This document shows, in pieces, positions 55,005 through 63,806 of a stretch of 64,000 nucleotides of DNA; position 1 is the first letter of the stretch, and each line of letters opens with the position of its first letter. The position numbers and the translations under genes were made by a program. Source of the stretch: Pseudomonas triclosanedens (lineage in GTDB: Bacteria; Pseudomonadota; Gammaproteobacteria; Pseudomonadales; Pseudomonadaceae). The DNA lies in contig NZ_CP113432.1 in NCBI RefSeq assembly GCF_026686735.1, positions 4,081,001 through 4,145,000 of the forward strand. Direction: 5' to 3'. The notes under the pieces were generated by a model. The model was not told the origin of the DNA. It did no database searches and saw nothing but the letters and a program-made list of their open reading frames with translations.

Positions 55005-56993
55005 TCAGTGCCGTCGCCAGCGCCAGGGCAATGCACGCCGCAACCGTGCCAGGTGCCCGCGCAAGCGTGGCGGATCGGGCGCCTCGCCTGCATAGCGCTG
55101 CCTCTCGAAAGCCTCGCTATACCGCCGGATCGGCTCGGCCTGCGCAGGCAGTGCGAGCATGGCGCGCCGAGCGAAGTCCCGGTGCCCCTCGCCCGCGTCA
55201 CGTCGCAACCCATGAGGCGCGAGCAGACGTTCGAAATGCTCGAAGCTGCGTAGCTGGGCATCCCGATCGCGCCGCCAGGGCTTGAACAACCACAGCGCCA
55301 GCCCCGCCAGCAGCAACGCCCCGCCGCCGACCAGCAACAGCGCCACCCAGGGGCTGTCGAGGCCGCCGAACCAGCGTCGGAACAACTCGCCCTGCTGGTC
55401 ACCCTGATAGCCCAGCACCCAGCGCTGCCAACCATAGTTGACCTGATCCCAGGCCAGGCGCAGCTCATTGAGCAGACCGACACCGCGATAACGCAGCGGC
55501 GAGAACGGATTGTCGGCGAGGAAACTGCCCTCGGCACTCATGGCCTGCTCCAGCCCCTGCTCGATGCGCTCAGGCGACACCGCGCCGGTCGGATCCACGC
55601 GGGTCCAGCCGATACCCGCCTGCCAGTACTCCACCCAGGCGTGGGCATCGAACTGATGCACCAGCACGTAATTGCCGGAAGGGTTCACCTCACCGCCCTG
55701 GTATCCAGTCACCACCCGCGCCGGAATCCCCGCCGCCCGCAGGACGAACGCCGTGGCCCCGGCATAGTGCTCGCAGAAGCCGCTGCGAGTGTCGAACAGG
55801 AAACCGTCGATCCGCTGCGCACCGGTGGCCGGCGGCTTGAGGGTGTAACGGTAGGGCTGCTCGCGGAACTGGCGGAGTACGGCCTGCACCAGCTCCGATG
55901 GCTGCGGATAGTGCTCACGCAGCTCCCTGGCCCAGGCCCGCGCGCGCGGATTGCCGCTGAGCGGCAAGCCCAGGTTGAGGCGCCCGGCGCGCCGGCTGTC
56001 ACCCGGTTCGAGCAGCGCGGCCGGCCACGACGTCGCGCTGTAGAGATAGCTCTGCTGCACCGGATCACGACGTTCCAGGCGGAAGTCACCCATCAGCCGC
56101 GCATCGCCCGGCCCGTTCTGCACCACGTCCAGCGCGAACAGCCAACGGCGGTCGCTCGGCTCCATGATCACCTGATACTTCAGCGGCGTTCCGCGCCGCT
56201 GCCACTGCGGCTCGCGGCTGCCGCTCGCGCGGACAGCCTGAGTCCAGCGCTCGCCATCGAAGTTTTCCAGGGTCAGCGCCCGCCAGTACAACTGGGCGCG
56301 CGGCGGAGTCGTTCCCTCGAAGCCGACACGGAACGCCAGCTCGGTGGATTGGCTCAGCTCCACCATGTCGCCGGGCGACATCGAATCGCTCAGCCCGGTG
56401 ATGGACTTGCCGCTCGGCATCGGCAGCGACCACAGCGGCCCCATGCGTGGGAACAGCACGAACAACAGCAACATCAGCGGCAGCGCCTGCAACAGCAGCG
56501 CACCTGCAAGGCGCAGCGTGGAACCGGGGCGCGTGGCGAAACTGCTTTGTTGCAGGCCAATCAGCGCCGCCAGCAGCGCCATCACCGGCAGCACGCTGAA
56601 GGCGGCGGCGAGGATGCCATCCTCGAACAGGTAGCTGGTCACCACCGCGAAGAACCCGAGCAGGATCAGTACCCAGGCATCGCGCCGGGTCTTGAGTTCG
56701 ACCAGCTTGATGACGAACGCGGCGATCAGCAGCACCACGCCGGCATCCAGCCCGATCAGCGAGCCGCGCGAGTACCACACGCCCAACCCGGCAGCGGCCA
56801 CCAGCGCCAGCTTGGCAACGCCGTTGGGATAGTTGGCGCGCATGCGGAACACCTGGACGCGCCACCAGGCGCAACCCAGCCACAGCCCGACGATCCACAG
56901 CGGCAGATGCCCCAGGTGCGGAATGATCACCACCGCCTGGGCCACCAGCAGCCAGGTCAGCGCGACCCGTGGAATACCCTGGGCGGCGCTCAT
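55005..56993 (-). CDS. tgpA: TgpA, transglutaminase-like essential membrane protein
   Basis: A 662-residue inner-membrane protein. Five to six helices fill residues 1-190, a large periplasmic domain spans about 195-555, and a last helix (WVALLLVGGGALLLAGLALWL) precedes a cytoplasmic tail (DUF4129-like). The transglutaminase triad is intact: Cys in SGFCEHYAG, His in DAHAWVEYW and Asp in TRVDPTGA. P. aeruginosa TgpA is essential. The start at 56993 overlaps the stop of the DUF58 gene by four bases; the operon order is moxR-DUF58-tgpA. Confidence 0.94.
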   Translation of the reverse strand: MSAAQGIPRVALTWLLVAQAVVIIPHLGHLPLWIVGLWLGCAWWRVQVFRMRANYPNGVAKLALVAAAGLGVWYSRGSLIGLDAGVVLLIAAFVIKLVELKTRRDAWVLILLGFFAVVTSYLFEDGILAAAFSVLPVMALLAALIGLQQSSFATRPGSTLRLAGALLLQALPLMLLLFVLFPRMGPLWSLPMPSGKSITGLSDSMSPGDMVELSQSTELAFRVGFEGTTPPRAQLYWRALTLENFDGERWTQAVRASGSREPQWQRRGTPLKYQVIMEPSDRRWLFALDVVQNGPGDARLMGDFRLERRDPVQQSYLYSATSWPAALLEPGDSRRAGRLNLGLPLSGNPRARAWARELREHYPQPSELVQAVLRQFREQPYRYTLKPPATGAQRIDGFLFDTRSGFCEHYAGATAFVLRAAGIPARVVTGYQGGEVNPSGNYVLVHQFDAHAWVEYWQAGIGWTRVDPTGAVSPERIEQGLEQAMSAEGSFLADNPFSPLRYRGVGLLNELRLAWDQVNYGWQRWVLGYQGDQQGELFRRWFGGLDSPWVALLLVGGGALLLAGLALWLFKPWRRDRDAQLRSFEHFERLLAPHGLRRDAGEGHRDFARRAMLALPAQAEPIRRYSEAFERQRYAGEAPDPPRLRGHLARLRRALPWRWRRH

Positions 56994-57943
56994 GTACGCC
57001 CCCCGAATAGCGCGAGCGCGCGCAGGCAGGCGTCGCGATGGGCATCGCCCGTAGCCACCGGCAATTGCACGCCCGGCAGGCGCAGGCCGAACGGCTGCTG
57101 GCGCAGCGAGAGCTGCAGCACCCAGTAGCACAGGCGCGACAGGCGCCCCTCGATATCCCCGCCAAGAAGATTGAAGTCCAGCCAGAGGTTGCGCCCGGAC
57201 AACGCCGAAAAGTCCTTCACCAGCAAGCCCTGCCCTCGCGAGTAGGCTTTCCAGTGAAGGCGTCGACGCGAGTCGCCGGGCTGGTAAGGCCGCAGCCCCT
57301 GGAAATCATCGACACCCTGGCCACTGGGACGCATGCCTTCGTCTTCATCGTCAGCCACCCCGCTCTCCAGCGGCAGATCGCTGGCCAGTGGACGCGGGTA
57401 GACCAGCCCGGCCTGATCCAGGTCCAGCCAGCTCCAGGCCACCAGCAGGCCCAACGGGAATCGGCTTTCGACCCGCAGCCGGCCGGGCCGCAGCCAGCCC
57501 CTGCGCTGCGCTGGCTCAGCCAGATGCAGCTCCTCGGCGCCGTCGGCCCGCACATCGGCGAAATGCAGTTGATCCTGCGCCCAACCGATGCCGATGGCCT
57601 GGCGGGCGCGCCCCTCGCCTTCCAGGCGCACGCGGAAGCCGACCTGCTCGCCGACGAACACCGGCGTCGCGCCCAGCGAAGTGAGGCGCAGGCCACCCAG
57701 GTTGCGGTAGGTATGCAGGATGGCGACGATGAACATCGATAACAGCAGGAACGTCAGCCCGTAGGCCAGGCTGTTCTGGTAGTTGATCGCGGTGAGCAGC
57801 ATCAGCGCCAGGGCAACGCCAAACGCCGCGCCCTGCCGCGTGGGAATGATAAATATGCGCCGCTGGTTGAGCTGCAGTGACGTCGATGGCGGAATGCGCC
57901 TGGCGATCCAGCTCTGCCACAGCGGCCTGACCCTGACCAGCAT
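56990..57943 (-). CDS. DUF58 protein (vWA-like, membrane-anchored)
   Basis: A 317-residue membrane-anchored protein. Two helices near residues 35-80 (IPTRQGAAFGVALALMLL) are followed by a globular domain. The DUF58 core YQPGDSRRRLHWKAYSRG and the MIDAS-like NLWLDFN segment are present. Such proteins work with MoxR ATPases as folding or assembly factors for membrane complexes. It is the middle gene of the moxR-DUF58-tgpA operon and overlaps tgpA. Confidence 0.92.
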   Translation of the reverse strand: MLVRVRPLWQSWIARRIPPSTSLQLNQRRIFIIPTRQGAAFGVALALMLLTAINYQNSLAYGLTFLLLSMFIVAILHTYRNLGGLRLTSLGATPVFVGEQVGFRVRLEGEGRARQAIGIGWAQDQLHFADVRADGAEELHLAEPAQRRGWLRPGRLRVESRFPLGLLVAWSWLDLDQAGLVYPRPLASDLPLESGVADDEDEGMRPSGQGVDDFQGLRPYQPGDSRRRLHWKAYSRGQGLLVKDFSALSGRNLWLDFNLLGGDIEGRLSRLCYWVLQLSLRQQPFGLRLPGVQLPVATGDAHRDACLRALALFGGRT

Positions 57944-57952
57944 GGCAAGCCC

Positions 57953-58870
57953 TCAGAGCGCCGGCACTTCGCGCAGCAACCACTGCACCAGTGCGCCACC
58001 ACCATGCCCGGCCGGATCGGCCTGGTCGCGCAAGCGGTGGCCGGCCACCGACGGCAGGACCGCCTGCACATCCTCCGGAATCGCGTAATCGCGGCCAGCC
58101 AGCAGCGCCCAGGCACGAGCGGCGGCCAGCAGCCCCAGACTACCGCGCGGCGACAGGCCGAGCGCGAAGGCCGGCTGGCTGCGCGTGGCCTCGACCAGGC
58201 GCAGCACGTAATCCACCAGCGCGTCGCTGGCGCGCACTTGCAGCACCTCGGCCTGCAACGCCACCAGTTCCTGCGGGTCGAGCATCGGTTCCAGGCGCGG
58301 CAACAGGTCGCGGCGCGCCTCGCCCAGCAGCAGCGCCTTCTCCGCCGCGCGCCCCGGATAACCGAGCGACAGGCGCATGAGGAAGCGGTCGAGCTGGGAC
58401 TCGGGCAGCGCGAACGTGCCGCCCTGGGTCACCGGGTTCTGCGTGGCGATGACGAAGAATGGCTCGGGCAGCGGACGGGTCGCGCCCTCGATGGTCACCT
58501 GTCCTTCCTCCATCGCCTCCAGCAGCGCGCTCTGGCTCTTGGGCGTGGCGCGGTTGATCTCATCGGCAAGCACCAGCTCGGCGAAGATCGGCCCGGGGTG
58601 GAAGACGAACTGCCCGGTGTCCTTGTCGAACACCGAGGTGCCCAGCACGTCGCCGGGCAACAGGTCGGAGGTGAACTGGATGCGCTGGAAGCTGAGCCCC
58701 AGCACCCGCGCCAGAGCGTGGCTGAGCGTGGTCTTGCCCATGCCGGGAAGGTCTTCGATCAGCAGATGACCGCGCGCCAGCAGGCAGGTCAGTGCCAGGC
58801 GCACCTGGACCTCCTTGCCCAACAGAATCTGATCCACAGCCTTCAGGCAATTCTCCAGCTTGGCGCGCAT
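57953..58870 (-). CDS. MoxR family AAA+ ATPase
   Basis: A 305-residue MoxR-type chaperone ATPase. Walker A GMGKTTLSHALARV, Walker B LVLADEINRATPKSQSALLE, sensor ATQNP and a typical VTQGGTFALPESQLDRFLMR are all present. It is the first gene of the operon with DUF58 and tgpA, separated from the DUF58 start by nine bases. It presumably remodels or inserts envelope complexes linked to TgpA. Confidence 0.95.
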   Translation of the reverse strand: MRAKLENCLKAVDQILLGKEVQVRLALTCLLARGHLLIEDLPGMGKTTLSHALARVLGLSFQRIQFTSDLLPGDVLGTSVFDKDTGQFVFHPGPIFAELVLADEINRATPKSQSALLEAMEEGQVTIEGATRPLPEPFFVIATQNPVTQGGTFALPESQLDRFLMRLSLGYPGRAAEKALLLGEARRDLLPRLEPMLDPQELVALQAEVLQVRASDALVDYVLRLVEATRSQPAFALGLSPRGSLGLLAAARAWALLAGRDYAIPEDVQAVLPSVAGHRLRDQADPAGHGGGALVQWLLREVPAL

Positions 58871-58981
58871 CCTGACCTCTCGCTCTAGGAAAACTCCGAT
58901 CCTACTGGCCCAACGCTAGCCATCATAGGCTCGGACACATTTAGTCCCCAATCTGTGATCCAGCGCTTGCCTGGCTGGCAT

Positions 58982-59842
58982 TCAGCGCCCCAGCAGGCGC
59001 TCCACCAGCCAACTGGCCGCCGGCCCGGGCGAGCGCTGCCGCGACCAGATCACATCCACCGCCACCCGACGCGGCCAGCCAGCCACCTTCAATTCCCGCA
59101 TACGGCCGGCGGCGAAGCGGCCGACCATCCAGCTCGGCAGCTCGATCCAGCCGAAGCCGAGCACCGCCATGTCCAGCAACAGCAGGTAGTTGGGCGCGCT
59201 CCAGCAGCGTCCGCCGGGAGACGGCGCGGCATCGTCGAGATAGGTGTTAAGACGCAGCGCGCGCCAGGCCAGCAAGTCCTCGCGCTCTACCCGCTCCTGG
59301 GTGGCCAGCGGATGGCCGTGGCTGACGAAGACGCCGAACTCGGCCTGCTCGCTCAGGGTCGCCGAGCCGATGTCCGGCGGATACTCGCGCTGCGCCGCCA
59401 GCAGGCCCAGGCTGGCGCGGCCCTGGACCACCAGGTCGAGCACGTCGCTGTCTTCGGCGATCAACCATTCGAATTCCAGCTCGGGGAAGCGCGCGTCGAT
59501 CTCCGCCAGGCGCTCCTCGAACTGAGCCGACTGATAGGTATCGGACATGGCCAGCGTCACTCGCGACTCCAGCCCGCCCACCAGCAGGTTGGCGAACTGC
59601 CCGAGGCGATCGTTGGCCATCAGCACCTATTCCACACGCCCCAGCAACGCCTTGCCGGCCTCGGTGAGTTGCGGCTGGCGGGAGGTGCGGTCGAACAGCG
59701 GCAGGCCGAGATCGATCTCCAGGCGGGCGATGGCCTCGCTGACGGTGGACTGGCTCTTGCCCAGCTTGCGCGCGGCGGCGCTGAAGGAGCCGAGCGTGGC
59801 GGCCTCGGCGAACGCCTGCAGTGATTCGGGGGAAAAGTGCAT
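58982..59842 (-). pseudogene. LysR-type (AceR-like) regulator interrupted by an in-frame TAG
   Basis: The start at 59842 (MHFSPESLQAFAEAATLGS) opens a winged helix with GKSQSTVSEAIARLEI. The frame meets TAG at 59627-59629 after GKALLGRVE and then continues unbroken as VLMANDRLGQFANLL through the whole effector domain to 58982. Restored, it is 286 residues, normal for LysR. Glutamine would fit the stop position (CAG to TAG by one transition). The first piece lacks all of the effector domain and the second lacks DNA binding. It diverges from a PACE efflux gene, its likely target. Confidence 0.85.
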
Positions 59843-59958
59843 GAGCATCCTCCATCGGTTTTCCCGATGGTAGCCAACTTAAAGTTAACCGGTCGACCGA
59901 TGATAATAGCCACGGACCGACGGAGTCGGCCTTGTTTCACTGTGTCTGGAGATCAACC

Positions 59959-60405
59959 GTGAGCCCGAGCAAATCCCTGAAGGAGCGGCTGTTCCACGCC
60001 CTCCTCTTCGAAATCATTGCGGTCGCCATCTGCGCGCCGACGCTGGCCTGGCTGATGGATAGGCCGTTGGGCCACATGGGTGCCCTGACGCTGATGTTCT
60101 CCGCCATCGCCACCCTGTGGAACATGCTCTTCAACGCAGGCTTCGACCGGGCGCAGCGGCGCATGGGCTTCAGCCGCACCCTGCCGGTGCGCGTGCTGCA
60201 TGCCTCGCTGTTCGAACTGGGGCTGATCTTCCTGCTGGTGCCGCTGGCTGCCTGGTGGCTGTCGGTGAGCCTGCTGGAAGCATTCATCCTGGATATCGGC
60301 CTGATCCTGTTCTTCCTGCCCTACGCCATCGTGTTCAACTGGAGCTACGACGTGCTGCGGGCGCGCTGGTTCGAGCCGGCGCCGGCCGCGGCCACCGCGA
60401 AGTAA
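59959..60405 (+). CDS. PACE-family multidrug/chlorhexidine efflux transporter
   Basis: A 148-residue, four-helix inner-membrane protein with two bacterial transmembrane pair repeats, starting RLFHALLFEIIAVAICAP and LHASLFELGLIFLLVP. This is the AceI type, which exports chlorhexidine and short-chain diamines. The functionally essential glutamate of helix 1 corresponds to Glu18 here. The start is GTG at 59959 with GGAG eight bases before it. The divergent LysR gene, the expected activator or repressor, is broken by a stop codon. Confidence 0.9.
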   Translation: MSPSKSLKERLFHALLFEIIAVAICAPTLAWLMDRPLGHMGALTLMFSAIATLWNMLFNAGFDRAQRRMGFSRTLPVRVLHASLFELGLIFLLVPLAAWWLSVSLLEAFILDIGLILFFLPYAIVFNWSYDVLRARWFEPAPAAATAK

Positions 60406-60450
60406 GCCGACGGCCTGGCGCTGCACCACCCTGAGAAAGCAGCCCTCCGG

Positions 60451-60488
60451 AAACGACAAAGCCCGCATCAAGCGGGCTTTGTCGTTTT
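60451..60488. terminator. Bidirectional terminator between PACE gene and pyrF
   Basis: Long perfect palindrome AAACGACAAAGCCCGC / GCGGGCTTTGTCGTTT around a short loop between convergent genes. Confidence 0.93.
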
Positions 60489-60500
60489 CGTGCGTGGCGT

Positions 60501-61199
60501 TCAGGCGAGGCTGGCGACGATATCGCGCAGGGCCTTGCCCGGGTCGGCGGCCTGGCTGATCGGACGGCCGATCACCAGGTAGTCGGAGCCGTTGTCCAGC
60601 GCCTGGCGCGGGGTGAGGATGCGGCGCTGGTCGTCCTGGGCACTGCCGGCCGGGCGAATGCCGGGGGTGACCAGTTGCAGGGCCGGATGCGCGGCCTTGA
60701 GCGCCGGCGCTTCCTGGGCGGAGCACACCAGGCCGTCCATGCCGGCCTTCTGTGCCAGTGCCGCCAGACGCAGCACCTGCTCCTGGGGCTCGACGTCCAG
60801 GCCGATGCCGGCCAGGTCCTCGCGCTCCATGCTGGTCAGCACGGTCACGCCGATCAGCAGCGGCTTCGGGCCGTTGAAGGCTTCGAGGGTCTCGCGGCAG
60901 GCGCTCATCATGCGCAGGCCGCCGGAGCAGTGCACGTTGACCATCCACACGCCCATCTCGGCGGCGGCGCGCACGGCCATCGCGGTGGTGTTGGGAATGT
61001 CGTGGAATTTCAGGTCGAGGAAGACTTCGAAGCCACGGCCGTTCAGGGTTTCGACGATACCGGCGGCGCAACTGGTGAACAGCTCCTTGCCCACCTTCAC
61101 CCGGCACAGCTTCGGGTCCAGCTGGTCGGCCAGCGCCAGCGCGGCTTCGCGGGTGGGGAAATCCAGGGCGACGATGATCGGGGTCTGGCAGGCGGACAT
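60501..61199 (-). CDS. pyrF: Orotidine 5'-phosphate decarboxylase
   Basis: A 232-residue TIM-barrel enzyme for the last step of UMP synthesis. The catalytic charge network [10 protein letters not shown] (D-x-K-x-x-D) is intact. N-terminal [19 protein letters not shown] and the C-terminal phosphate-binding [12 protein letters not shown] complete the family pattern. The ATG at 61199 is preceded by GAGAG. It is separated from the response-regulator gene by 83 bases. Confidence 0.97.
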   Translation of the reverse strand: MSACQTPIIVALDFPTREAALALADQLDPKLCRVKVGKELFTSCAAGIVETLNGRGFEVFLDLKFHDIPNTTAMAVRAAAEMGVWMVNVHCSGGLRMMSACRETLEAFNGPKPLLIGVTVLTSMEREDLAGIGLDVEPQEQVLRLAALAQKAGMDGLVCSAQEAPALKAAHPALQLVTPGIRPAGSAQDDQRRILTPRQALDNGSDYLVIGRPISQAADPGKALRDIVASLA

Positions 61200-61282
61200 G
61201 GGCTCTCTCGCGGGTATCGAAAAAATCGGCGCGCATTGTCGCAGAAACGTGCCGACTTCCGTAGCCCGCCTGGCAGGAATGC

Positions 61283-62206
61283 TCAGGCGCTCAAGCGTTC
61301 GCGCAGGCGACCGAGCATTCCCAGCAGGCTGCCGACCTTTTCCCGCTCACGCTCCTCGCGCGGCACTTCGGCGATCCGCGCCACCCTGGGCGCGGGCTGG
61401 GCACGCCATAGCAGCGCCTGCTCGGCGGCGGCTTTCAGGCCCTTCTCGAACAGGCCACGGCGAATCGGCTTGGGCAGGTAGCGGAAGATCTGCGCCTGGT
61501 TGATCAGCGCCAGCAGTTCCTGGGTGTCGCGGAATGGCGTGACGACAATGCTGAGCAGGCGCGGATGAGCCTGGGCCAACGACTTGAGCAGCGGCGCGGT
61601 GTCCTCGCCAGCGAGCTTGAGGTCGCTGACCAGCACATCGATCGGCTCGCTGTTCAGGCGCAGGATCGCCTCCGCCAGGTTGCGCGCACGGTGCAACTGA
61701 TGATTGCCGGCGCTGCAGAACTCGCCGACGCAGGCCAGGGTTTCCGCATCGTCGTCCAGCAGCAGCACGTTGAGCGGCGCGGCCACGCGGCTGATGACCT
61801 GCGGGTCCAGCGGCGCCGACGAAGCCTGGCGCTGGGCGATTTCCGCCGCCTGGCGCAAGGTGAAGGCCATCTCCTGCGGGTCCCAGGGCTTGGTCAGGTA
61901 ACGGAAGATGCCGCCGCTGTTGAGCGCATCCACCGCCGCGTCGAGATCGGAATAACCGGTGAGCAGGATGCGCAGGGTGTCCGGGACTATCTCCCGCGCC
62001 TGGGCCAGCAGCTCGGCGCCGGTCATCTGCGGCATGCGCTGGTCGCTGACGAGGATGTCCACCCGCTCCTCGCGCAGGCGCTGCAGCGCCTTGTGCGGGT
62101 CACTCTCCACCAGCACCTCATAATGGCGCCGGAACTGCATCGCGAGGCTGCGCAGGATGCGCTCTTCGTCGTCGACGAAAAGAATGCGGACAGGCTGCTG
62201 GCTCAT
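61283..62206 (-). CDS. Response regulator with two receiver domains
   Basis: A 307-residue protein. Receiver 1 spans about 8-123: acidic pocket FVDDEE, phospho-acceptor Asp in [11 protein letters not shown], Thr in LLTGYSD and Lys in TKPWDP. Receiver 2 spans about 145-255: LLLDDDAE, Asp in [10 protein letters not shown], Thr in VVTPFRD and Lys in PKPIRR. Both sites look functional. A short basic C-terminal tail of about 50 residues shows no known output domain. It starts two bases after the upstream kinase gene ends, as its partner. Confidence 0.9.
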   Translation of the reverse strand: MSQQPVRILFVDDEERILRSLAMQFRRHYEVLVESDPHKALQRLREERVDILVSDQRMPQMTGAELLAQAREIVPDTLRILLTGYSDLDAAVDALNSGGIFRYLTKPWDPQEMAFTLRQAAEIAQRQASSAPLDPQVISRVAAPLNVLLLDDDAETLACVGEFCSAGNHQLHRARNLAEAILRLNSEPIDVLVSDLKLAGEDTAPLLKSLAQAHPRLLSIVVTPFRDTQELLALINQAQIFRYLPKPIRRGLFEKGLKAAAEQALLWRAQPAPRVARIAEVPREEREREKVGSLLGMLGRLRERLSA

Positions 62207-62208
62207 CT

Positions 62209-63510
62209 TCAGGCACTCCGTTTCAGTTCGTTGTCCTGCCTCAGCGGCAGGCTGATGAGAAATCGCGTGCCGCGCCCAGGCTCCGACGCTACGCGGATGC
62301 GGCCGCCGTGGTCCTGGACGATCTTGTAGCTGATCGACAGGCCAAGCCCGGTGCCCTGACCCACCGGTTTGGTGGTGAAGAACGGGTCGAAGATGCGTGC
62401 GCGAACCTCTTCGGTCATGCCCTTGCCGTTGTCCTGCACCGAAATGTGCACGCTCTGCTCGTCAGCCCAGGTTTTCACCTGGATCAGTCCGAAGCCCTCC
62501 ATCGCCTGCGCTGCGTTGGTGAACAGGTTGAGCAGTACCTGATTGATCTGGCTCGGCGCACAGGCGACCTTGGGCAGCGCGCCCAGTTGGGTTGCCACCT
62601 CGGCCTTTTCCTTGACGCTGTTGCGGGCGATCAGCAGCGCACTGCGCACACAGTCGTTGAGATCGACTTCCTCGCTGCGGGCGCGGTCCAGGCGGGCGAA
62701 GTCCTTCAGGCCGCCGACCAGCTCGCCGATCTGCGCGAGGCCGAAGTCGGTATCGCCGAACAACTGGTCGAGGTCGCCCACCAGTTGCTCCAGCGCGGCG
62801 TCTTCACGAGCCTGCTCGAACGCGGCGCGGGTGCGGGCCAGGTAGTCGGGGTCGCAGGCCGGGTCATCCAGGCATTCGTTGAGCAGCGCCTGGGTCTCGG
62901 CCAGGCTCAGAAGCGGAATCAGCAGCTCGCGCAGCAGGCCAACGTTGTTTTTCACGTAACCCAGCGGGGTGTTCAGCTCGTGGGCGACGCCAGCGACCAT
63001 CTGACCGAGGGACGCCATCTTCTCCGACTGCACCAGTTGCGCCTGGGATTCGCGCAGGTCCTGCAGCGTCTTGTGCAGCACGCGGTTGCGCTGGGCGACG
63101 CGCTGCTCCATTGCCTTGAGCAGGTCGAGCACCGTACCGAGGCCGAGATAGCGTCCCTGCTCGTCCACCAGAATGAAGTCCTCGGTGATCGGGTAGCTCA
63201 GTTGCGCGGTGACCTGTTGCGCCGCTTCCTCCAGGCTCAGGTCCGCGCGAATCTTCAGCGGTTCGGGGTTCATCACGTCGCGCGCCGGGCGGCGGCCCCA
63301 GAGGTCACGGCCGAAGCGCTGCATGAAGATGTCCTGCAAGCCATAACGGCTGACCAGCCCCTGCGGCAGGCCACCGGCGTCCACCACCGGCAGCGAGAGA
63401 AACGCCCGGTGCTCGGCCGCCAGGAAGCGGTCAGCGACGTCGCTGATGCTCAATTGCGGGGCCAATGGCGCTACCTGGCGCAGCAAATCGTGCAGAGCGC
63501 GGGTGGTCAT
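62209..63510 (-). CDS. Sensor histidine kinase with N-terminal CBS-like pair
   Basis: A 433-residue cytosolic kinase with no signal or membrane helix. The N-terminal part (about 1-155) has two CBS-like repeats (FLSLPVVDAGGLPQGLVS and FILVDEQGRYLGLGTV). A coiled coil leads to His in GVAHELNTPLGYVKNN. A Cys-containing linker (LNECLDDPACDPD) and HATPase_c (DNGKGM, GTGLGLSISY) follow. The ATG at 63510 is chosen over upstream frame positions by its GGAGA-like site. It forms an operon with the two-receiver protein at 61283-62206. Confidence 0.9.
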   Translation of the reverse strand: MTTRALHDLLRQVAPLAPQLSISDVADRFLAAEHRAFLSLPVVDAGGLPQGLVSRYGLQDIFMQRFGRDLWGRRPARDVMNPEPLKIRADLSLEEAAQQVTAQLSYPITEDFILVDEQGRYLGLGTVLDLLKAMEQRVAQRNRVLHKTLQDLRESQAQLVQSEKMASLGQMVAGVAHELNTPLGYVKNNVGLLRELLIPLLSLAETQALLNECLDDPACDPDYLARTRAAFEQAREDAALEQLVGDLDQLFGDTDFGLAQIGELVGGLKDFARLDRARSEEVDLNDCVRSALLIARNSVKEKAEVATQLGALPKVACAPSQINQVLLNLFTNAAQAMEGFGLIQVKTWADEQSVHISVQDNGKGMTEEVRARIFDPFFTTKPVGQGTGLGLSISYKIVQDHGGRIRVASEPGRGTRFLISLPLRQDNELKRSA

Positions 63511-63806
63511 TGGCGAATCTCCGGTCGCTGGAATGGGCAGCAGTAGACCAGCGGCAGATTGCCATCCTGTGACAGCCATCGCGGCGAAGCGAAGATTCAT
63601 CCCACGGTCATCGGCCTGCAACAGAAGCGCCGCGCTGCACCCAAACGATTCGCCGGAAACACTGGCGCACCCATTCGACGCACGGGTTCTTGCGGCGAAT
63701 GTTCACGAAACGACGCGATCCCGCGCTTTACGACCTGCAGCAACGGCATGGCACGGGCACTGCACTGCCACCCGGGACGTGTCATCCATCCCCTGGGAGA
63801 ACCCGC
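63511..63806. promoter_or_regulatory. Divergent intergenic region between kinase and permease genes
   Basis: 296 bases without a supported gene. It holds the kinase promoter side and, near the permease, the sigma-54 site at 63749-63764. I see no other clear element; an enhancer for an NtrC-type activator would be expected upstream of the sigma-54 site. Confidence 0.5.
63749..63764 (+). promoter_or_regulatory. Sigma-54 (RpoN) promoter of the ethanolamine permease gene
   Basis: TGGCACGGGCACTGCA carries the invariant GG at -24 and GC at -12 with correct spacing and matches the consensus TGGCACG-N4-TTGCA except for one base. It lies 43 bases before the permease ATG. Confidence 0.8.

Noticed and set aside
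62308-63546. 412-codon plus-strand open frame
   Set aside because: Antisense to the CBS-domain histidine kinase, which has all kinase motifs.
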